From Bryopsis sp. KO-2023 (taxonomy: Eukaryota; Chlorophyta; Ulvophyceae; Bryopsidales; Bryopsidaceae): a stretch of 64,000 nt of DNA. The notes under the pieces were generated by a model. The model was given only the letters and a program-made list of their open reading frames with translations. It did no database searches and was not told the origin of the DNA. This document shows, piece by piece, positions 10,407 through 23,800 of the stretch (position 1 is its first letter; each line of letters starts with the position of its first letter). The DNA is taken from positions 4,216,001-4,280,000 of the forward strand of contig BSYQ01000003.1 of assembly GCA_030272585.1 (NCBI GenBank). Direction: 5' to 3'. The translations under genes and the position numbers were made by a program.

Positions 10407-13354
10407 TTAGTAATCCCAGCCTTTGGGCAGTCTGTTGTAGATTCTGGCCATTTTTCGCAACTCCTTGGCATCTCCGGCGAGGTTTTCCCAGATGTTGTAA
10501 TCAGTAACCCTCCAGTCCCAATTGCCCTCGGCTGTTCCGGGACTGTTCATTCGGCCAGAGTTGTCCAATCGCATCAAATCCTGATATCCACACACAACTG
10601 CATGAGCAAACCCTTGCCTACCCTCCCCCGAGAAAAAAAAAAGAAAAAAAAAGAAAAAAGGAAAAACTAAAAAGGATGTAAACAAAATAGCAACACACAT
10701 GGACACAAAGCCCGTGCTCACTGTCCCCGACAACCTTACTCATTTCTTCTTGATTTCATTTTAGTTTTTCATCTCTTTGTCTTGGAAGGAAATTGAACCG
10801 CACCTGCAACATGATCATGCACGTTTTCGAAACCGACTTCATGCTTTCACGAATGAGTGCCCACGCTATGTCATCCCCGTTCATTCGCAAGTACTCTTGC
10901 AAGAACTCCCTTTCGGATTGCTCGCAGCTGTCCTGATACCAGCCCACCGTCGTTTCATTGTCATGGGTACCTGCATGCATGCATGCAAAAACATCAAACA
11001 TCCATCCTTCACGTTTTCAACGAAATGGTGCATGCAGCCCATCCACAGTGCCGATATGGGGTGATGGGGTTTGACCTCACCAGGATACACCACAGAGTTT
11101 TCGTTGTGCATGTGCGTCAGGTGAGTGTTGTCCGGTTTCGACCCGAAAGCGAATTGAAGGACCACCATGCCAGGAGCACCGATTGCTTCCCTGAAAAAGT
11201 CGCACCATTAAAAAAAAACCATCAGCATACATCAGCCAAGGGTTTCTTATGAGCAAAACAGTGGTGGGTTATGCTTCCTTCTTCTTTTTGCAACCAGTCA
11301 GACCAGAGGGAGCCGAGCAGTGCATGACCTACTTGCCACAAAAATGCATAGATTTTCTCTTCTATGTGTATCTATATCTATATCTATATCTATATTTTAC
11401 TATTTTAATTATATTTTTTCAAAATACCTCAATACATGGACGTCCGGGGTGATGACACCAAGGTCCTCCGCAACAATTGGTACATCGCCGATCTTTTCCT
11501 TCAATTTCTCAAACAGAGCCACTCCTGGTCCCTTTTTCCAGACACCGTTGATTGCGGTTTCTTCCTCGGAATCCACAGCCCAATATCCAGCGAAACCTCG
11601 GAAGTGGTCGATTCGAGTTTCGTCGAAAAGCTCCAAAGCTCTTCCCAATCGCTGAGCCCACCAGTTGAAATCTTCCTTCTGGTGTGCCTGGGATTTGGAC
11701 AGGAAACATAGAACTTCAGACACTGAGCAACCCCATCCCTTGAGGAGGAAATGATTCTTTTCTGCCCAGAAAACTGACCCCTTGTGTCGAAACCCAATTT
11801 CCACATATTCACAGGCACTTTTTGTTGAACGAACTGCCAACCCCTCGATAAACCAAGACAGAAAAAATCGATGATTATGATCGCAGCAGGAGGAAGCAGG
11901 AGTTGCTTAAATTTAAACGAGACGGAATCTCACCTCCCAGTCATACAGTGGTGTTCCCCACAATTGGCCGGTCGCACTAAACGCGTCTGGGGGCACTCCG
12001 CTCACGAGGCTTGGCTTCCCTGTTTTGGACAACTCGAACAAACTCTGGTTCGCCCAGACATCTGCACTGTGGCCTCCCACATAAATGGGCATGTCCCCCA
12101 TGATCTTGATTCCCTTCCCATTTGCATAGGCCTGTCGAACAATTTCGTAACAGCAGTTTATGGAAAAAGCAAAATCGACAAGAAAAAAAAAACATGGAGG
12201 GTTTTGCATGGTTGGATCCATTTCGTTCGCATTTTCAAATTTTTTTGGATTTTCAATTTAGCAATTTAAATATGTCAGCTCACGTATTCCATAAACTAAT
12301 AAAAAAGAGCTGTCACTAAGAATAACATTTTGTATAAAATGGACCCCCCCCCCCCCCTCGAAAAAAAAAAAAAAAAAAAAAAAAAGACAAAAAATTTATA
12401 CACTTTTTTAAAATGAAATATTTCTTTGCCATGTTCCATGTAGAGCGAGGAATTTGCCATTAAAGCTCCATCTGTCCAATGCGCAGTGTAAAATCGTACC
12501 TTCATTGCTTTCCACTGCTTGTCGAACAGGAACTGAAGGGCGATGAACTCGTTAATCTGGTTCTGGAATTTCTCCTTGGCCTCTTTCATGGCCTGCTCCT
12601 CCCTCAACCGGATGGGCTCCGGCCAATCCCACCACACCATGCCAGCATATTCCTCGTCCCTTCTCAAGCACTCAAACAGTGCGGAGTCCTCCACCCACGG
12701 CTTTGCCTTCCGGAACTCGTTCATGCCATTCCTGAGCTCCTCGAATTCTTCATCCCCCAGCAACCTTCTGGCCGCCAAATTCAGCAGAGGCTCTTTGATT
12801 TCTGCGCATTTCTGGAAATCGGCTTTATCGCCGGGAATTGCCTCTGGGAATTCGTGATCCCGGAGCAGGTTCAGATTCTTGAGCTCCTCCAAAGAAATCA
12901 ACATCGGGTTTCCACAATTGGCATCGAGCCCGGTGTAAGGGGAATAATACATTTGATCCGGGGGGACGATGGGCAACACCTGCCAGCATTGCATTCCTGC
13001 GCTCTCCATCCAATCGAGCATCCGGTAGCACTCTTTTCCGATTTCCCCAGATCCGTAAGGCCCAGGTAACGAGGTCGGGTGGAGAATCATGCCGACTCGG
13101 CGGCCTCGGTAATTGTCCAAGAACGTTTTGTCGTATTTCTCGTCCAGGACGTCCCCGACTCCGGCTTTTGACACGGATTCCAGCATGGCTCGGCATTGCA
13201 GGGATGGGTGGCGTGGTGCTGACTGGTTGGATCCCATTTCCCTGTGGAATGGCTTGCAAAGAGGGGGGTGGTTTTTTAATTTGGGTCGGCCGTTGCAGAA
13301 AGGAGTCAGGTTGACACCCAGGGTTTCACGGGAAGCTCCACATGGAGAGAACAT
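10407..13354 (-). CDS. DPE1: 4-alpha-glucanotransferase (disproportionating enzyme, GH77), probably plastid-targeted
   Basis: This enzyme transfers maltooligosaccharide segments between alpha-1,4-glucans; in plants and algae DPE1 acts in plastid starch metabolism. Exons: 13354-12500, 12131-11934, 11687-11428, 11190-11081, 10970-10804, 10580-10407, all in phase, giving 587 residues. GH77 signatures in order: GMILHPTSLPGPYGSG, IVPPDQMYYSPY, GDMPIYVGGHSADVWAN, GVPPDAFSATGQLWG, RIDHFRGF (nucleophile Asp), VAEDLG (acid/base Glu), THDNETTVGWY (third catalytic Asp), and C-terminal MNSPGTAEGNW. About 70 residues precede the conserved core. They are basic and Ser/Pro-rich with few acids, like a transit peptide; plastid location is inference. 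The ATG at 13354 is the first in-frame one. A further 5' exon cannot be excluded, since 'aatccaaag' just upstream could be an acceptor. Confidence 0.93.
11367..11397. repeat. TATATC-type short tandem repeat in a DPE1 intron
   Basis: Several copies of a tatcta hexamer lie just downstream (in gene sense) of the third DPE1 exon. Confidence 0.8.
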
Positions 13355-14185
13355 CCTTTGGATTAAAAGAGCAGGAAAAAAAAAAGACACACTCAAAAAA
13401 ACATATCTTCAAAAAAAAAAAAAAAATCTTCGAAGGATATGCTGATGCAGCCCACAAATGCAACAAGATTTGAAAATTTTAGTGTCCTAGGTGATTTTTT
13501 AAAATTCCTGAAGGGTAGTCTGGAGTCTAACAACTTAGATAATTTAGCACACAGAAAATCCGGTTCGGGCGGTCGGCTTTCGTTTCCCAATCCGACTGCC
13601 TGCGGGGCTGAAACATCAAAACAGTTCGCGCAGACAGGTTTTATTCTGTGGAGAACGTTCCGGATGCAGGTACGACACCCTCGAAAGAAGAGCGAATCGA
13701 TGGTTTCGACACACAGAACCAGATCACAAACACAACAGAAAGTCGTCGGCGGAACCTTTTCCACAGTTTTTTTTCGCCCCCTGGCTCCTTAGGAAGGAGA
13801 GGGCGTCGAGTGAGTGGAAGGGCTCCTCGTCGAGTCGGAATCTCACCTGCTGGCGAGGGCTCCGCGATCCACGGTTCTCGCTTTCTCGCTGTCTACGAAC
13901 CGAAAGGTGGAAAAAGAGCAGTTAAAGTATCTGGAGGAATGACTGATAAGATGTGTAATTTATGGAGTGAGACTCAAAAAAATTCGAAGAAAGAGAAAAA
14001 AGCAAAAAACGAAAATAAGAGTGGGTGCTAAAATAGACCTGATAATCGCGTTTTCTTGGCTGGAGAGGGGTGTTTTTGAACTCTTTGCTTCTGCTTCCAA
14101 CGTATCGGAAAAAAAGAAGGAAAAACAGGGAAAAACGTGCAGAGCTGCGAGGAGAAAAAGCAACGATATAAAGAAACGCTTCTGA
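13355..14185. promoter_or_regulatory. Shared divergent upstream region of DPE1 (-) and COPG (+)
   Basis: An 831-bp stretch separates the two start codons. It must hold both promoters and 5' UTRs. I see no core promoter element that I would stake a position on. A minus-strand open frame (13393-13764) has no recognisable product; it could be 5' UTR or a missed first DPE1 exon. Confidence 0.5.
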
Positions 14186-17100
14186 ATGGCGTCGACCGCC
14201 CAGGATCCCCAGGCACCCCTCCGAGGACCAGAGAAAAAGGAGGAAGACCATGAAGAAGATCGTAAGCGCATGCTGAGCTCGTCACTCATTGGTTCTTGGG
14301 CAGTTCTATAGAGTTTCTGCGACCTTCGTGGGCAGGGTTCGGTTGCGAGGTCGGATCTTGAATTCTTACCATTGAAAGGGGGAAAAAAAAAGCATTCGTT
14401 CCTCGTTCGCAAGATTCTATCAATCACCTTGGGGTTTCGATATGGTGCAGTGGAGTATTCCCCTTTCTATGGAATCGAAAAGGGAGCGGTTCTTCAGGAG
14501 GCCCGATTGTTTCACAATCCTCAGATCGACGCCAGACGAGCAAGACAAGTGTGTGACCACTATTTTTCACTAATATTCACACAAAAGTTACTTTTACTCA
14601 GCCTTTTTTTTCCCACACCCCTTTTCTTGTCTATTTATCACCCCAAAAAAGCAATAACTTGCAAATATCAAGTTTTAGCACTTCAAGGGACTCCTTTTTC
14701 TTTGGAAAAAATGCAATCAATGAATGTTGGGAACCAGCCTGAATAATTGAGACTATGGAATCAAGGGTGAACTATTAATATTTTGAAGTGAGGATATGTA
14801 CTGACCCTTAAAGGTACTTTTTGGTACTTTTTGACAGATCATTACGAAGCTCCTTTACTTGCTGACTCAAGGAGAAGCATTCACCAAGGTTTGTGCGAAA
14901 TGCAGACGCTTCAATAGTGCATATGTGCAGAACAAAACAATCATCAAAATGATCAACTTCATATGTTGTACCCTCCTGTTATTTTTTTTTTCCGAATTGG
15001 TGCAAATCCCTGTCACTTTTGTTACTTAAGAAAAGAAAAAAATTGAAAAGGGGCTATTACGAATGGGATCAAGATCGAAACGTTTTACTTCAGTGAATTT
15101 TCGGAATGTAAGAGATTTGGGGGGGGGAGGCAACCCTTGTTTGTTTTTTTTGATGAGCAGAAAGAATCTTCGGAGGTGTTTTTTGCGGCCACCAAATTAT
15201 TTCAACACAAAGACACGGAGCTTCGCCGAATGGTGTACTTGTGCATCAAAGAGATTTGCCCTTCCTCGGACGAGGTCATCATCATCACCAGTTCTTTGAT
15301 CAAAGACATCAGCTCCAAGAACGACCTGTACAGGGCCAACGCCATTCGGGTGCTGTGCAAGATCATCGATGCCCAGCTGTTGGCCCAGATAGAGCGATAT
15401 CTGAAACAAGCTGTGGTCGACAAGGCACCCACTGTGGCCAGTGCTGCCCTTGTCAGTGGGATGCACTTGCTCGAGCAAAGTTCGGATATTGTGAAGAGGT
15501 GGGTGGAGGGGTCGATGTGTCATGTGCTGTTCATGTACTGGCTAAATTTCTCACCGGACTGCTGTGAGCTGCAGTATTTAATAATTGCGAAACAACAGAA
15601 AGCCATCATGGTGTTTGAACAACTCTTTTGGAGCTTTAGTCTGGCATCAAGGGGTTTAAACTCAATTGAATTGGATTTGACGCATGCTTATCAGCACAGG
15701 CGAATGTTCCAGCTCGAGAAATAAGAGTATATATATATATATATCCAGTATTCTTCTGAAATACTGGATAACTGGGGGGAAAAACCTGCTGCAAGCTTTG
15801 GGTGGTTTTGGGAAAGAGCGAAAGAAATGTGTTTGAAAAAAGCAGGAGGAGTGTCTGTGTGTGTGTGTGTAACCTTTTTCCTCCGGTGTTTTTTTTGTCA
15901 GATGGAATAATGAGGTCATCGAGGCTGCCAACAACAAGAATCAGATGGTGCAGTGTCATGCCATCGCACTCCAGCATGCGTTGAGGGCCTCCGATCGGTT
16001 GGCTGTCAGCAAACTGGTGTCAGGTCTGACCAGAGGGAATGTGAAAGGCCCTCTGTCGCCCATGTCTCAGTGTCTGCTCATCAGATACGTCTCTCAGGTG
16101 TGTACCGCCATAATGGTGATTAGTCATTGGGTAGATGTGTGCTTGAATTGTGATGCAAAAGGCTCAGGCCAACAGGGTGCTGGGGACTGACATGGAAGCA
16201 TCATGATATTCTCTTGGCGGCAACATCCTGTATTGGTTATGATCACAGGACACATGTATGATCATGTGTTTACTGAAAATTATTTGTTTTTTTCAAGGGA
16301 TCTATATTGTTGTTGTGTGTTATGTAAAGCTTGATTGTCTCTTTTTTTTGTAAATAATCCAGGTCATTGCGGACTCCACACCAGACAATCAAGGGGAACG
16401 GCCATTCTATGACTTTTTGGAGAAATGCCTGAGGCACAAATCGGAAATGGTGATATTCGAAGCTGCCAGGGCCATCACCAATCTCAGGGACTTCACTGCC
16501 AGGGAGATTGCCCCTGCGATCACTGTTTTGCAACTCTTTTTGAGTTCATCCAAGCCCGTCCTGAAGTTTTCAGCAGTCAGGATTTTGAACAAGGTAGGGC
16601 TGCTTTCCTGAATGTACTGTTTGAAATGGCGATTGAAGTTTGGAAGAAAGCATGATCATTTTCGACCCCATGTTTGTTGAAAGTGCCACTCTTGATATTT
16701 GACTAAGATTCTGGAGTGTTTTTTTTTGTGCGTCTTTTCTGGTTTGCTGATCAGGTTGCGATGACTCATCCTATGGCTGTTGCCAATTGCAATATCGACA
16801 TGGAGAGCCTGATCAGTGATCCCAACAGAAGCATTGCCACCCTGGCAATCACCACGTTGCTGAAGACTGGAAATGAGGGCAGTGTCGATCGCCTCCTCAA
16901 ACAGGTTAGCGCATCCCAGATGAATTCTACAGTGTTCGATTTTTTGGACGACATCATGCGAGTTTTGAGGTTTTTGGAAAGAAGGCACCAGCCAACAGCA
17001 AATATATAGTGGTGGTGATTGACCACCATGAATAAACTAACTAGTTTGATTGAAGACTAATAAAAGATGAAGAATATTTTTTTGGACTGTGGAGCCGTCT

Positions 17101-19494
17101 GTCCTTAGTACTGTATTGTGGTAATCACAATACATGGATGGGGATCGAAAAAGGCATGGGCTGAGAATTGCTGGTACAACTGTTCCTTCTACAGATTGGC
17201 AACTTCATGTCTGACATCGCGGACGACTTCAAGATCGTGGTGGTGGAGGCCATTCGATCCCTGTGCCTAAAATTCCCCAAGAAGCATCGATCCCTCATGA
17301 ACTTCTTGAGCAACGTTCTCAGGGAGGAAGGAGGCTTCGAGTACAAGCGGGCCATCGTCGACTCCATCCTCATCTTGATCAGGGAAATCCCGGAGGCCAA
17401 GGAAGCAGGCCTGTCACACTTGTGCGAATTCATAGAAGATTGCGAGTTCACGTATTTGTCCACGCAAATTTTGCATTTGCTGGGCATGGAGGGGCCAAAA
17501 ACTGCGGAGCCTGCCAAGTACATTCGATACATCTACAACAGGGTGGTCTTGGAGAATGCGACTGTCAGGGCAGCTGCCGTGAGCAGTCTGGCGAAATTCG
17601 GTGCCGAGGTGGAGGAAGTGAGGCCTCGAGTGATTTTGCTTCTGAAGCGTGCCCTTTTCGATAATGATGATGAGGTGGGTCAAGGTGGTTAAGCACTTTG
17701 AACCTTTCACGTATTTTCTGTGGGCATAATGATGTTTGGTTTTGTCAAATTTTCTGTTCTATGTCGATGCTTTGGCAAGGTTTGTTTCATGTTTTTTTCC
17801 TTCTTTTTTATTGGATCGATTGGTGAGCATGGAAGTATTTCTATTTGGGGGAGGATTTGCATGGACGAAACATGGTTCTGTTTCTCAGGTCCGTGATCGA
17901 GCCACGTTGTGTGTGGAGCAATTGACGGGAAGTGCTGGCGGCCCTGAAAAATTGGCACCAAGAGAGAATTTTCCCTTGAAGAACCTGGAGAAGGCTCTCG
18001 AGCAATACTTGCAAGGATCGACCGACCAACCCTTCGACTTGGTGAGTCATGCCCACCTCACTGATATTATTTTTATTTTTATTTTTTTTTGGGGGGGTAC
18101 CACCTCGTGGAGAGCACGATTTCGAGAAAGCCTGCTGTGAATTTCATTTATCGAGGGAACCCCCCCCCCCCCTTCCCACCTGTGCAGGAAAATGGTTAGC
18201 TAGCTAACTGCTGGGAATGGACCAGTGATGGAAATGATGTTATGATTCTGTGGGATTTTGTCCTGGGTGAAACAGCAACCATTTGTTTTTTGCTTGGTGT
18301 AGTCGAGTGTGGCTCCCGAGGTCGAAGAGGCACCCCCTGCTGCTGCTAAAACGCCAGCGTTCGGTGCAGGTGCCCCCAAGACGACTGGCCTGGAGGAATA
18401 TGTGGAGATGCTCAAGGTGTTGCCACAATACGAGGATCTCGGACCCCTGTTCAAATCTTGCCCTCCTGTGCAGCTCACTGAGGAGGACACCGAATACAAC
18501 ATCACGGTTGTCAAGCACTTTTTCGAGGCTCACACTGTCTTCCAGTTCAACTGCACCAACACGATCGATGAGCAAATTTTGGAGGATGTCAGAATCGTCA
18601 TGGATATGGCGGACGCGGTGAGTTGAGATGAGATTCCGACAAGAAAATACTTGAAGTATTAAGTATTATATATGATTAACTAGTATTAATTTTTTTTAGA
18701 AAATCTCTGTGAATATCCTCTGACAGCATATATATATCAGATTATTTTGATGGGTGGTGGTCGAGGAGGAAGTAGAAGCCCAACGAAATTGACGAGTTTG
18801 GGAGTGAGATTTGCTCAAAGCGTTTCTGGGAGTTGTAGCCCTGAGCATGGGGGGCAGTGTTTTTTGTTTGTTGGGAGTGGATCCATCTGATTTGTTTATG
18901 GGTTTTGCCGATCAGGAGGAGTTTGAAGAAGAAATGCAGATTTCTTTGCCCGTCATGCCATTGAATGGAGTCGCTCAAGCATACACCATATTATCGCGGC
19001 CGGAGGGAAGCTATGCGACCGGCAAGTTTGCCAACATCCTCAAGTTCACCGTCAAAGAAGTAGACCCTGGGACAGGGGAAGCCGAGGAACAAGGTTTCGA
19101 AGATGAATACGAGCTCATGGATGTCGAGGTGTCTATGTCAGACTACATCAAACTCGAATCCGTTCCGAATTTCCGGGCTGCGTGGGAGGAGATGGACCCT
19201 TCGACCGAGGTTGGTGATGATTATGGCCTCGGTGAGAGGGAAAATCTTGAAGACACAGTGGAAGCCGTGATTGGGACGTTGGGGATGCAAACATGTGAAG
19301 GCACCGACGTGGTTCCCCCCAATGCTCGATCCCACCAAGTGTTGCTGGCGGGCCGATTCCTTGGGGATGCCCTGTGCCTGGCTCGGCTAAGTTTTGGGAT
19401 CGATTCGTCGAGGAATGTTGCAATGAAAGTGGTGGCCAGGGGAGAAACCGGGGACGTGTCTGAAGCCGTGCATTTGATTATCCAAGAGGCTTAA
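14186..19494 (+). CDS. COPG: Coatomer subunit gamma (COPI coat)
   Basis: Gamma-COP is a large subunit of the COPI coat, which carries cargo from Golgi to ER. Eleven exons: 14186-14261, 14451-14548, 14838-14888, 15161-15498, 15902-16097, 16363-16593, 16755-16904, 17195-17674, 17889-18041, 18303-18617, 18916-19494. They close in phase to 888 residues (human about 874). The N-terminal adaptin-like solenoid shows [33 protein letters not shown] (written here as [16 protein letters not shown]), [29 protein letters not shown] and [13 protein letters not shown]. After a Pro/Ala linker the gamma appendage has [30 protein letters not shown] and the C-terminal [10 protein letters not shown]. The start gives [14 protein letters not shown], a short acidic leader that differs from the human N-terminus. 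Confidence 0.96.
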
Positions 19495-20890
19495 TTGATG
19501 GGGTGGGGGTGTTTCTGCTGTTTGTTGGGGGATATAGGGATCTGTCTGGGATTGTGGGGGATGAAGGGTAGTTGTACAATGGGTTGTGAGGAAGGGCGGT
19601 TGTGGTGTAAGGAATAATGGAGCTCTTTGTTTTCAGTAGGCTGCTGTGTTGGCAATGCACAATTTTGAGCAGAAAAAAGGTCCAGCACAATCTCGAGATT
19701 CACATCTGCGGGAAGATCTGTAGAAGACATTCTCCCAAACGGGAACGAATGCATGCGTCAAAACGCCAGTCCCCATCTGAGAATGGTGCACCAGTCTCTT
19801 GTCAGCTGCGGCTGGGTTTACAGGAAAAAATTCTTGGAATTCTGTAGGTGGCAGAGTGCTGTGCGAAATTCTCTGGACCACGCAAGAGAGACTCTCATTC
19901 GCATATGTGGGTGACCCCCCCCCCCCCTCCAAGAAAACGACCCACTCTCTTCTCAATGCTTCATGTGTGTTTCACACAAGAAAATACACCCACCCGTGAA
20001 GAGCTGCGCCACCGAGCGCAGATGAAACTTTACTTGCGGGTTCCTACATAAGATCGAGGTTGAACGCTTCCCAGAAATATCTCCAGAGAAGCATCCACCT
20101 CGCATCGATGCGGGATATCCTGTTAAGCGAGACACAGTTTATGGCAAACCAGGAAACACAATCTGCTTTCTATCGTCAAGTGTGGCGTGGTGCCTTGGGA
20201 CCATCTTAGACCCGAAGGCGCCTAAAACAATGCATTTCAACAAACCCACAAAGCGGATATCCGATAACGCTGAGTGCGTCTCAAGGCGCCTGGACACGGA
20301 TCTGTGGCGAACGAATACAGATCACCCTGGGTGCAGGAATCTTTGGCCGTGTGTATGATCGGCGACTTTTATCGGCTTTTCTCCCGTCAACGAACGATAC
20401 GATACGTCTTTGTTACAAACGTCAAGAGGCCGCAACCATGGTTAATCAACCAGCCACCAATTCCCCTTCGTGTTGTTTGGCTGTGAAAGGGAAACAGTCG
20501 CGTTGTTCATATGGATTGGCATCTTTCGCCTGCTGCAGACGCCAGTATTGGTGACTTCGAAATATATAAGAACAATAAACCAAGTTCTTTGACTTGGGGT
20601 GCGCACCAGTGGACTGGAGTGGGCTGCGGACAGAATGCTGTTGATCTGTGATGCTGTCCGGCAGACATGCGAGCGAACTGGGGATGCACGTGTGTCTGAC
20701 ATTCGGTTGACCTTGTGGGGTTGAAAAGAGGAGCAACCCAAACCAACTCTACCAACTTTGACGATACTGGGGGAGGGGCGCGATCCAATCGGTTTCGACG
20801 CTTTGACGGTTAACGAATGGGAGTAACCAGAGGCCAGCGAGCCTTAAAACGTTGGCTCTAAAATAGAATAAACTTAGGGGAATAGGGTAG
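19495..20890. other. Gene-free: COPG 3' flank and golgin upstream region
   Basis: This holds the COPG 3' UTR and the golgin promoter. A C run lies near 19916-19927. An AATAAA lies near 20573. I see no supported coding exon. Confidence 0.55.
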
Positions 20891-23800
20891 ATGTGCGTCG
20901 GGATGTTGGGTCACCCTGGCCGAACGGTGCCACTGGTGGCTGTGGGTGTCTTGTCCGTGGGTTGGGCAATAAGCACCGGAGTCGGAGTGCTTAGACGACG
21001 ACGAAAACTACACGTCCAGCGCCTTGAGAGCCAGGTGAGTGGTCCTTCTCCGAGAAAAGTGAAAACCCTGTCCAATGTTTCGATTTCTGGCTGTAGTTTG
21101 ACAGTCAACTGACTGACGGTTAACTCTGCACTGCGCACAGGCACGGGAGAGCTGCAGCGGGAAACGCGAGGCTGAGGCGGGGGAAGATAGCGAGGAGGAG
21201 TTGGAAATCGGCGAGGTCCAGATTTCCACCCGGGGAGGCGTCGCGCTGGGAGATGTCCAGCGAGCGAGTGCCGGACAGGAGGAGCGAAGATCCTTCGGGG
21301 TCGAAGGTATTACGACGCTTTGGTTCTCATCGTGGTGCTTCTCTTTCATTCACAGTTTGAGCGAGCGTTCAGAAACGAGAGCCTTTTCCAGCTGACGTCC
21401 TCGTGGAGCCAAGCCTTTTCGAGCATGGGCGCAGTATTGTGCTCAAGATTTCGTCTGAGTTGGGGTTTCCGTGGTGTATGTAGGTTCCTCGGACAGTTTC
21501 GGGTCCAAAAGCTTGGCCGAAACACCAAATAATGACGCCTGTTCCACGAAAGGCGTCGAACAGGAAATTGACAAGGGCCTCCAGAGAGTGCGTGCGGGTC
21601 CACAGGGCGGCGAACTCGTTCGCGGGGACCCTCAGTCGGCCATCGAGCGGGTGCAGCACAGGACGGAGGTCAAGACGAATACCTCCCCGCTCAGCACGAG
21701 AGCGTCCTGCAGCCAAGGTAACGAAAACAAGAACCCCCTTGCCATGATGCAGACGATTCGTGACGCTTTTTAAAACCGCTGGAGGTCTAGGATTTTTCGT
21801 TCGGGTGGGAAAGAGCGGCGCTTGAATTCGCGAGTTCGCTTTCGGATGACGACAACAGTGCGGAAAGGGACGGGGGCGGAGTCAATTCGATCATTGCATG
21901 CCTTGTGCGTACGGTTGCGTCGAAGCGTCCTGACATTTGAAAGAATGTCCTGTCAGCAATATGCGCTCAGCACCGTTTCTGCCGAACTGCGCATTTGGCA
22001 GACTTCCGTTTCCGTTGGCACGTTTTTTTTCTTCATGTGATGTCGGGGAGGGTTGTTTACTTGCTCTAACCGAACGGAACCGCTTGTGCATAAACTCTGT
22101 TGATTTTTTTGGGGGGCGTTGGCCGGACCGAGGACGCGTGTAAGCCTTGTAAATATGAAACACTTCATGGAAAAGACCCGGCTTCGGATGGGCGACATTC
22201 AATCGCAAGTTCAGACGGGCGTCACGAAATTTCGCGGACAACTGGCGCGTTCCGCTGGTATGGGTGCGGTCGTGGAGCGCGTCAGTAGTCGAGTGTGTTA
22301 GACGCAATGTTATTGTTCGCGTGGGCCCCAAGTCTCGAGAGAACGTATGCGGAAACTGGTGATTGGAGAATAGGGTTGTGGAGTTCAAGTTCCCGCAACT
22401 CTGGGTGTCTCCATCCTTTTTTGACGCCCGGGAATGAGGGAGACGCATTGAGAAGTCAGACCCTCATGGTGTTGTGTGGTTCCCGGTTGATACAGAGGAC
22501 GTGGGCAGCGACGGAGACACGCCTCTGGCCAGCGAGCTGGGAAGTCTCGACTCCCTGCCACCGGAGGAGGCAGTCGCCAAACTAGAGGCGCAGAACCAAG
22601 TTCTCTGGGCTAAGGTTCGAGCCAGCTCCAAAGTGCAAAAGGAGAACGTGGAGCTCTGCGCTGAACTGGATAGTGCAAGAGACGAACTGGTGCGCTGATA
22701 ACTGCGTCGTTGGTCGTTTTGCTTATCTTGCGGGGCCGAAACGCCATCTGTCGGAGTGCTGTTTTTGTCTTGAACTGGACTCTGCGCGTGTCCAGGCGAT
22801 TGCGAGGACCGACGCAGAGGACCAGATCCGGAGACTGGAAGAGAGCGGCGATGCTCTTAAAGGGAGGTTGAGAGAGCTCGCGAAAGAAGCCGAGGTACCG
22901 TGGTAGCTGTGTCAGCGAGAAAAAGAGGTTTTCAATGCTTACTCTTCCAAGATTTCTTTTAGATACTCGCCCACCAAGATTCAAGAAAATACAACACACC
23001 AGATTTAATCCCCACCTCCTATCGGTACTTTACACCATTGTTTTACACTGGACAACCAACCCAACCCATTTCCTAAAATACCCAATCTACAAATCGATAG
23101 GAAAATGCATCGAGAATTCGAACGATGTAGGAAGCAAAGTTAAAAAAATTAAGTGAAGAGTTTGCAAAATCTGCAAATCTGGATTCTTACGAAATGGCTG
23201 TTCTTTTTTTTTGCTGGATTTGTTTCCATCAGGACAACGCGGCTGTAAAAAAGGAAAATTCAGAGCTGTTGGCTGAGGTGGAAGACCTGAAGTTCCAGGT
23301 TCTCATGGCTAAGAGTAGCACATCGAGCGATAACGAACAGAAGAATTATGAAGATGTTGTGAATGAGCTGAGGAAATCAAACAAGAAACTTGTGATCCAG
23401 GTGAAGCAAGCTCAATCCAATGAAGAGCGCCTCAACAAGGAAGTCGACGAATTGAGGTGAGAGCAGAATGCCCTATACTATGCACCATATTTCTGACAGA
23501 CCGAATTTCAAAACAAAATAAAACAAGGGCTTGAAAAAATATTGTGGGTACAGTGTTTTGGTTTGGTTGGCAGTTTGTTAATGGAGCAAATCCAAACGAG
23601 AAACCCATCAAAAGCATTCAATGTGGTGGTGTTGAAAATTTTTCTTCATATATATATACACATTTTTAATTAATTTATTATTTTTTTCTTCAACGAATTC
23701 ACACCACTATTCATTTAATAGTGTTTGATTTTTTCATATATTGAAATGTTGTCAGGTCTGCCCTCAAAGAATCACAGAATAAGGCAGGTCCTTCCGGTTC

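Noticed and set aside
13393-13764. Minus-strand frame upstream of DPE1 as an extra targeting exon
   Set aside because: No donor/acceptor pair joins it convincingly, and the main exon already supplies a transit-like leader.
16140-16200. Box C/D snoRNA-like TGATG and CTGA strings in a COPG intron
   Set aside because: Spacing is short, no terminal stem and no C'/D' pair are seen, and these short motifs occur often by chance.
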